Positions 6,050-6,369 of a stretch of DNA of 6,369 nt are shown here, piece after piece. The notes below the pieces were generated by a model that did not search any database, was not told the origin of the DNA, and was given only the letters and a program-made list of their open reading frames with translations. Every line of letters starts with the position of its first letter. Position 1 is the first letter of the stretch. A program made the position numbers and the translations under genes. The stretch spans positions 1 through 6,369 of the forward strand of contig JAGNZB010000069.1 of NCBI GenBank assembly GCA_017984655.1, given 5' to 3'. Source of the stretch: Candidatus Altimarinota bacterium. GTDB lineage: Bacteria; Patescibacteriota; Gracilibacteria; RBG-16-42-10.

Positions 6050-6099
6050 AGGGACTTTGTGGATTTGTAGTACTTGCCGCGATACTCGGCAAGGTCCTT
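6050..6099. other. Hairpin inside the MITE-like element
   Basis: CTTGCCG (6073-6079) pairs perfectly with CGGCAAG (6087-6093) around a 7-nt loop. An outer helix AGGGAC (6050-6055) with GTCCTT (6094-6099), one G-T wobble, stacks directly on the right side and leaves a 17-nt bulge on the left. The same bases are read on the minus strand by a 43-codon frame (6156-6025). Confidence 0.5.
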
Positions 6100-6127
6100 C
6101 ACGGTGTTCAGGGTGGCGGAGAGGGAG

Positions 6128-6189
6128 GATAAGAATAAGGATGAGGAAGGGACCATAAAGGTAAAAGTGAAGGTAAACGTGAAGGGAAA
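6128..6189 (+). repeat. Degenerate 6-nt purine-rich repeats
   Basis: From 6128 the units are GATAAG, AATAAG, GATGAG, GAAGGG; after a short interruption, 6160-6189 reads GGTAAA, AGTGAA, GGTAAA, CGTGAA, GGGAAA. The second block is the same NGTRAA type as at 1862-1891. Confidence 0.6.
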
Positions 6190-6236
6190 ACCTGATGGTG
6201 TCGGGTTATCAGTCCCAATTCCTAATTAACTACCGT

Positions 6237-6272
6237 CCCCAATTTGTAATTTATAATTTGTAATTTGTAATT
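6237..6272 (-). repeat. Right terminal inverted repeat
   Basis: Read on the minus strand the units are AATTACA, AATTACA, AATTATA, AATTACA, then AATTGGGG. Compared with the left arm it differs at three positions: the variant ATA unit is third rather than second, and one base differs in the G-run end. Confidence 0.9.
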
Positions 6273-6275
6273 CCA

Positions 6276-6305
6276 TTGACGCTTGCCCTCATTCTCTGTT
6301 ACTAT
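6276..6305 (+). promoter_or_regulatory. Sigma70-type promoter pointing off the right edge
   Basis: TTGACG (6276-6281, 5/6) and TACTAT (6300-6305, 4/6) are spaced by 18 nt; TATATT at 6303-6308 is an alternative -10 with a longer spacer. Transcription would start near 6312 and enter a gene outside the window. No start codon with convincing coding sequence is visible in 6312-6369. Confidence 0.45.
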
Positions 6306-6369
6306 ATTTTTGTCGTAACAAGTAGGCGTGTCGCTTCGTCGATATTTAAGACCCACCGAAACACAACAA

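Larger units (their letters stand above)
6002..6272. mobile_element. MITE-like element with 36-bp terminal inverted repeats
   Basis: Two arms of identical length (6002-6037 and 6237-6272) are inverted copies with 33 of 36 bases matching, enclosing 199 bp. The interior holds a hairpin (6050-6099), hexamer repeats (6128-6189) and no transposase. This is the layout of a non-autonomous miniature transposable element. No target-site duplication is obvious in the flanks (GAAA on the left, CCATTG on the right), so mobility is inferred, and a hairpin-forming non-mobile intergenic repeat is the alternative. Its left end supplies the stop codon of the DUF5522-like gene and its right end abuts a promoter at 6276. 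Confidence 0.55.

Noticed and set aside
6314..6324. GTCGTAACAAG, identical to a conserved piece near the 3' end of 16S rRNA
   Set aside because: The following bases do not match 16S rRNA and nothing before it resembles rRNA; an 11-base chance match.
1..6369. Alternative genetic code with TGA read as glycine or tryptophan
   Set aside because: No gene has an in-frame TGA, all are intact under the standard code, and absence of TGA stops in so few genes proves nothing.

Overview
The window looks like a piece of a Candidate Phyla Radiation (Patescibacteria) genome or a similarly reduced bacterium. This rests on small, tightly packed genes, no Shine-Dalgarno sequence in front of any of six genes, a large exported repeat-domain surface protein, and intergenic spaces filled with short structured repeats. 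The assignment is an inference; the window has no rRNA or other phylogenetic marker except TypA. All observed stops are TAA or TAG and the standard code reads every gene cleanly.

Left part (1-1818): a minus-strand gene for an exported surface protein (signal peptide, SdrD_B-like domain, then a DUF11-like domain) runs off the left edge, so its C-terminus is missing. It is divergent from a plus-strand NUDIX hydrolase gene, and both are probably driven from the 126-bp space between them.

Middle (1819-3786): a repeat-rich spacer holds degenerate hexamer repeats and a 100-bp-period direct duplication. It is followed by a minus-strand tRNA-Glu(CTC) with a good promoter. Upstream on the same strand lies a two-gene minus-strand unit: a DedA/VTT-type membrane protein, then a protein with a C-terminal RNA-polymerase-alpha-CTD-like helix-hairpin-helix module. 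The second gene appears frameshifted. A second coding segment continues in the -1 frame to 2301 and would complete the domain and add a second, similar module.

Right part (3787-6369): a 252-bp divergent spacer leads to typA/bipA, a translational GTPase complete at 601 codons. A small cysteine-rich DUF5522-like gene overlaps its 3' end by 26 nt, and a 16-bp near-perfect hairpin sits 10 nt after the typA stop. The last codons and stop of the small gene lie inside a 271-bp element. That element is bounded by 36-bp inverted repeats (33/36 identical) built of 7-nt AATTACA units, and carries an internal hairpin and hexamer repeats like those at 1856-1891. It resembles a non-autonomous mobile element (MITE-like). 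A sigma70-type promoter immediately follows it and points off the right edge.

The best candidates for something undescribed are the MITE-like element that rewrites the end of the DUF5522 gene, the frameshifted double alpha-CTD-like protein, and the repeat family shared by two intergenic regions.
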